A DNA stretch of 6,210 bases from assembly GCA_030590265.1 (NCBI GenBank), contig JAUUYW010000209.1, positions 1 to 6,210 on the forward strand. Reading direction: 5' to 3'. The stretch is from Candidatus Krumholzibacteriia bacterium. Lineage in GTDB: Bacteria; Krumholzibacteriota; Krumholzibacteriia; LZORAL124-64-63. Position numbers and translations under genes: made by a program. This document shows positions 6,207 through 6,210 of the stretch, piece by piece. Each line of letters starts with the position of its first letter. Position 1 is the first letter of the stretch. The notes beneath the pieces are model-generated. The model had not been told where the DNA came from. It saw only the letters and a list, made by a program, of their open reading frames with translations, and made no database searches.

Positions 6207-6210
6207 AGGA

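Noticed and set aside
1..6210. CRISPR array, insertion sequence, rRNA or phage genes
   Set aside because: No regularly spaced repeats, transposase motifs, terminal inverted repeats or RNA gene signatures were seen on either strand.

Overview
The window holds three genes, and all three proteins carry export signals. The layout suggests an uncultivated Gram-negative bacterium of the FCB or delta-proteobacterial type. The reasons are a gingipain-type (C25) multidomain exoprotein, a lipoprotein with a strong lipobox, Shine-Dalgarno sites of the GGAGG/AAGGAG type and E. coli-like promoter elements. I cannot name the taxon. The use of Shine-Dalgarno sites and a TATAAT -10 box argues against Bacteroidetes proper; groups such as Krumholzibacteriota or Eisenbacteria are a guess.

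Left part (1-3620, minus strand): one reading frame without stops, 1206 codons, runs off the left edge. It encodes a secreted C25-type (gingipain-like) protein: signal peptide, N-terminal prodomain-like region, C25 fold with the catalytic Cys kept but the catalytic His position apparently occupied by Arg, then several beta-sandwich modules. The C-terminus, which would show the sorting signal, is outside the window. A sigma-70-like promoter sits just upstream.

Middle (3721-4225, minus strand): a short secreted glycine-rich protein with two DxDxDG calcium-loop-like motifs and a tandem repeat. It is followed by a probable intrinsic terminator that separates it from the C25 gene. About 60-70 bases upstream of its start is a good match to a sigma-54 (-24/-12) promoter. 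About 95-145 bases further upstream are two copies of an 11-base direct repeat 31 bases apart, one inside an inverted repeat. They lie where an enhancer-binding activator would be expected.

Right part (4527-6206, plus strand): a divergently transcribed lipoprotein of 495 residues with its own sigma-70-like promoter and a roughly 115-base leader. It has an N-terminal beta-rich domain and a C-terminal 'IDIKPGSDPN...DVDxDGDxDLVxHF' module known from many bacterial exoproteins.

No RNA gene, insertion sequence, CRISPR array or phage gene is visible. The shared theme is cell-surface or secreted proteins with acidic, probably calcium-binding loops. The sequence does not prove that the three genes act together. 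The most unusual points are the sigma-54-type control region in front of a tiny glycine-rich secreted protein and the C25 protein lacking the usual His.
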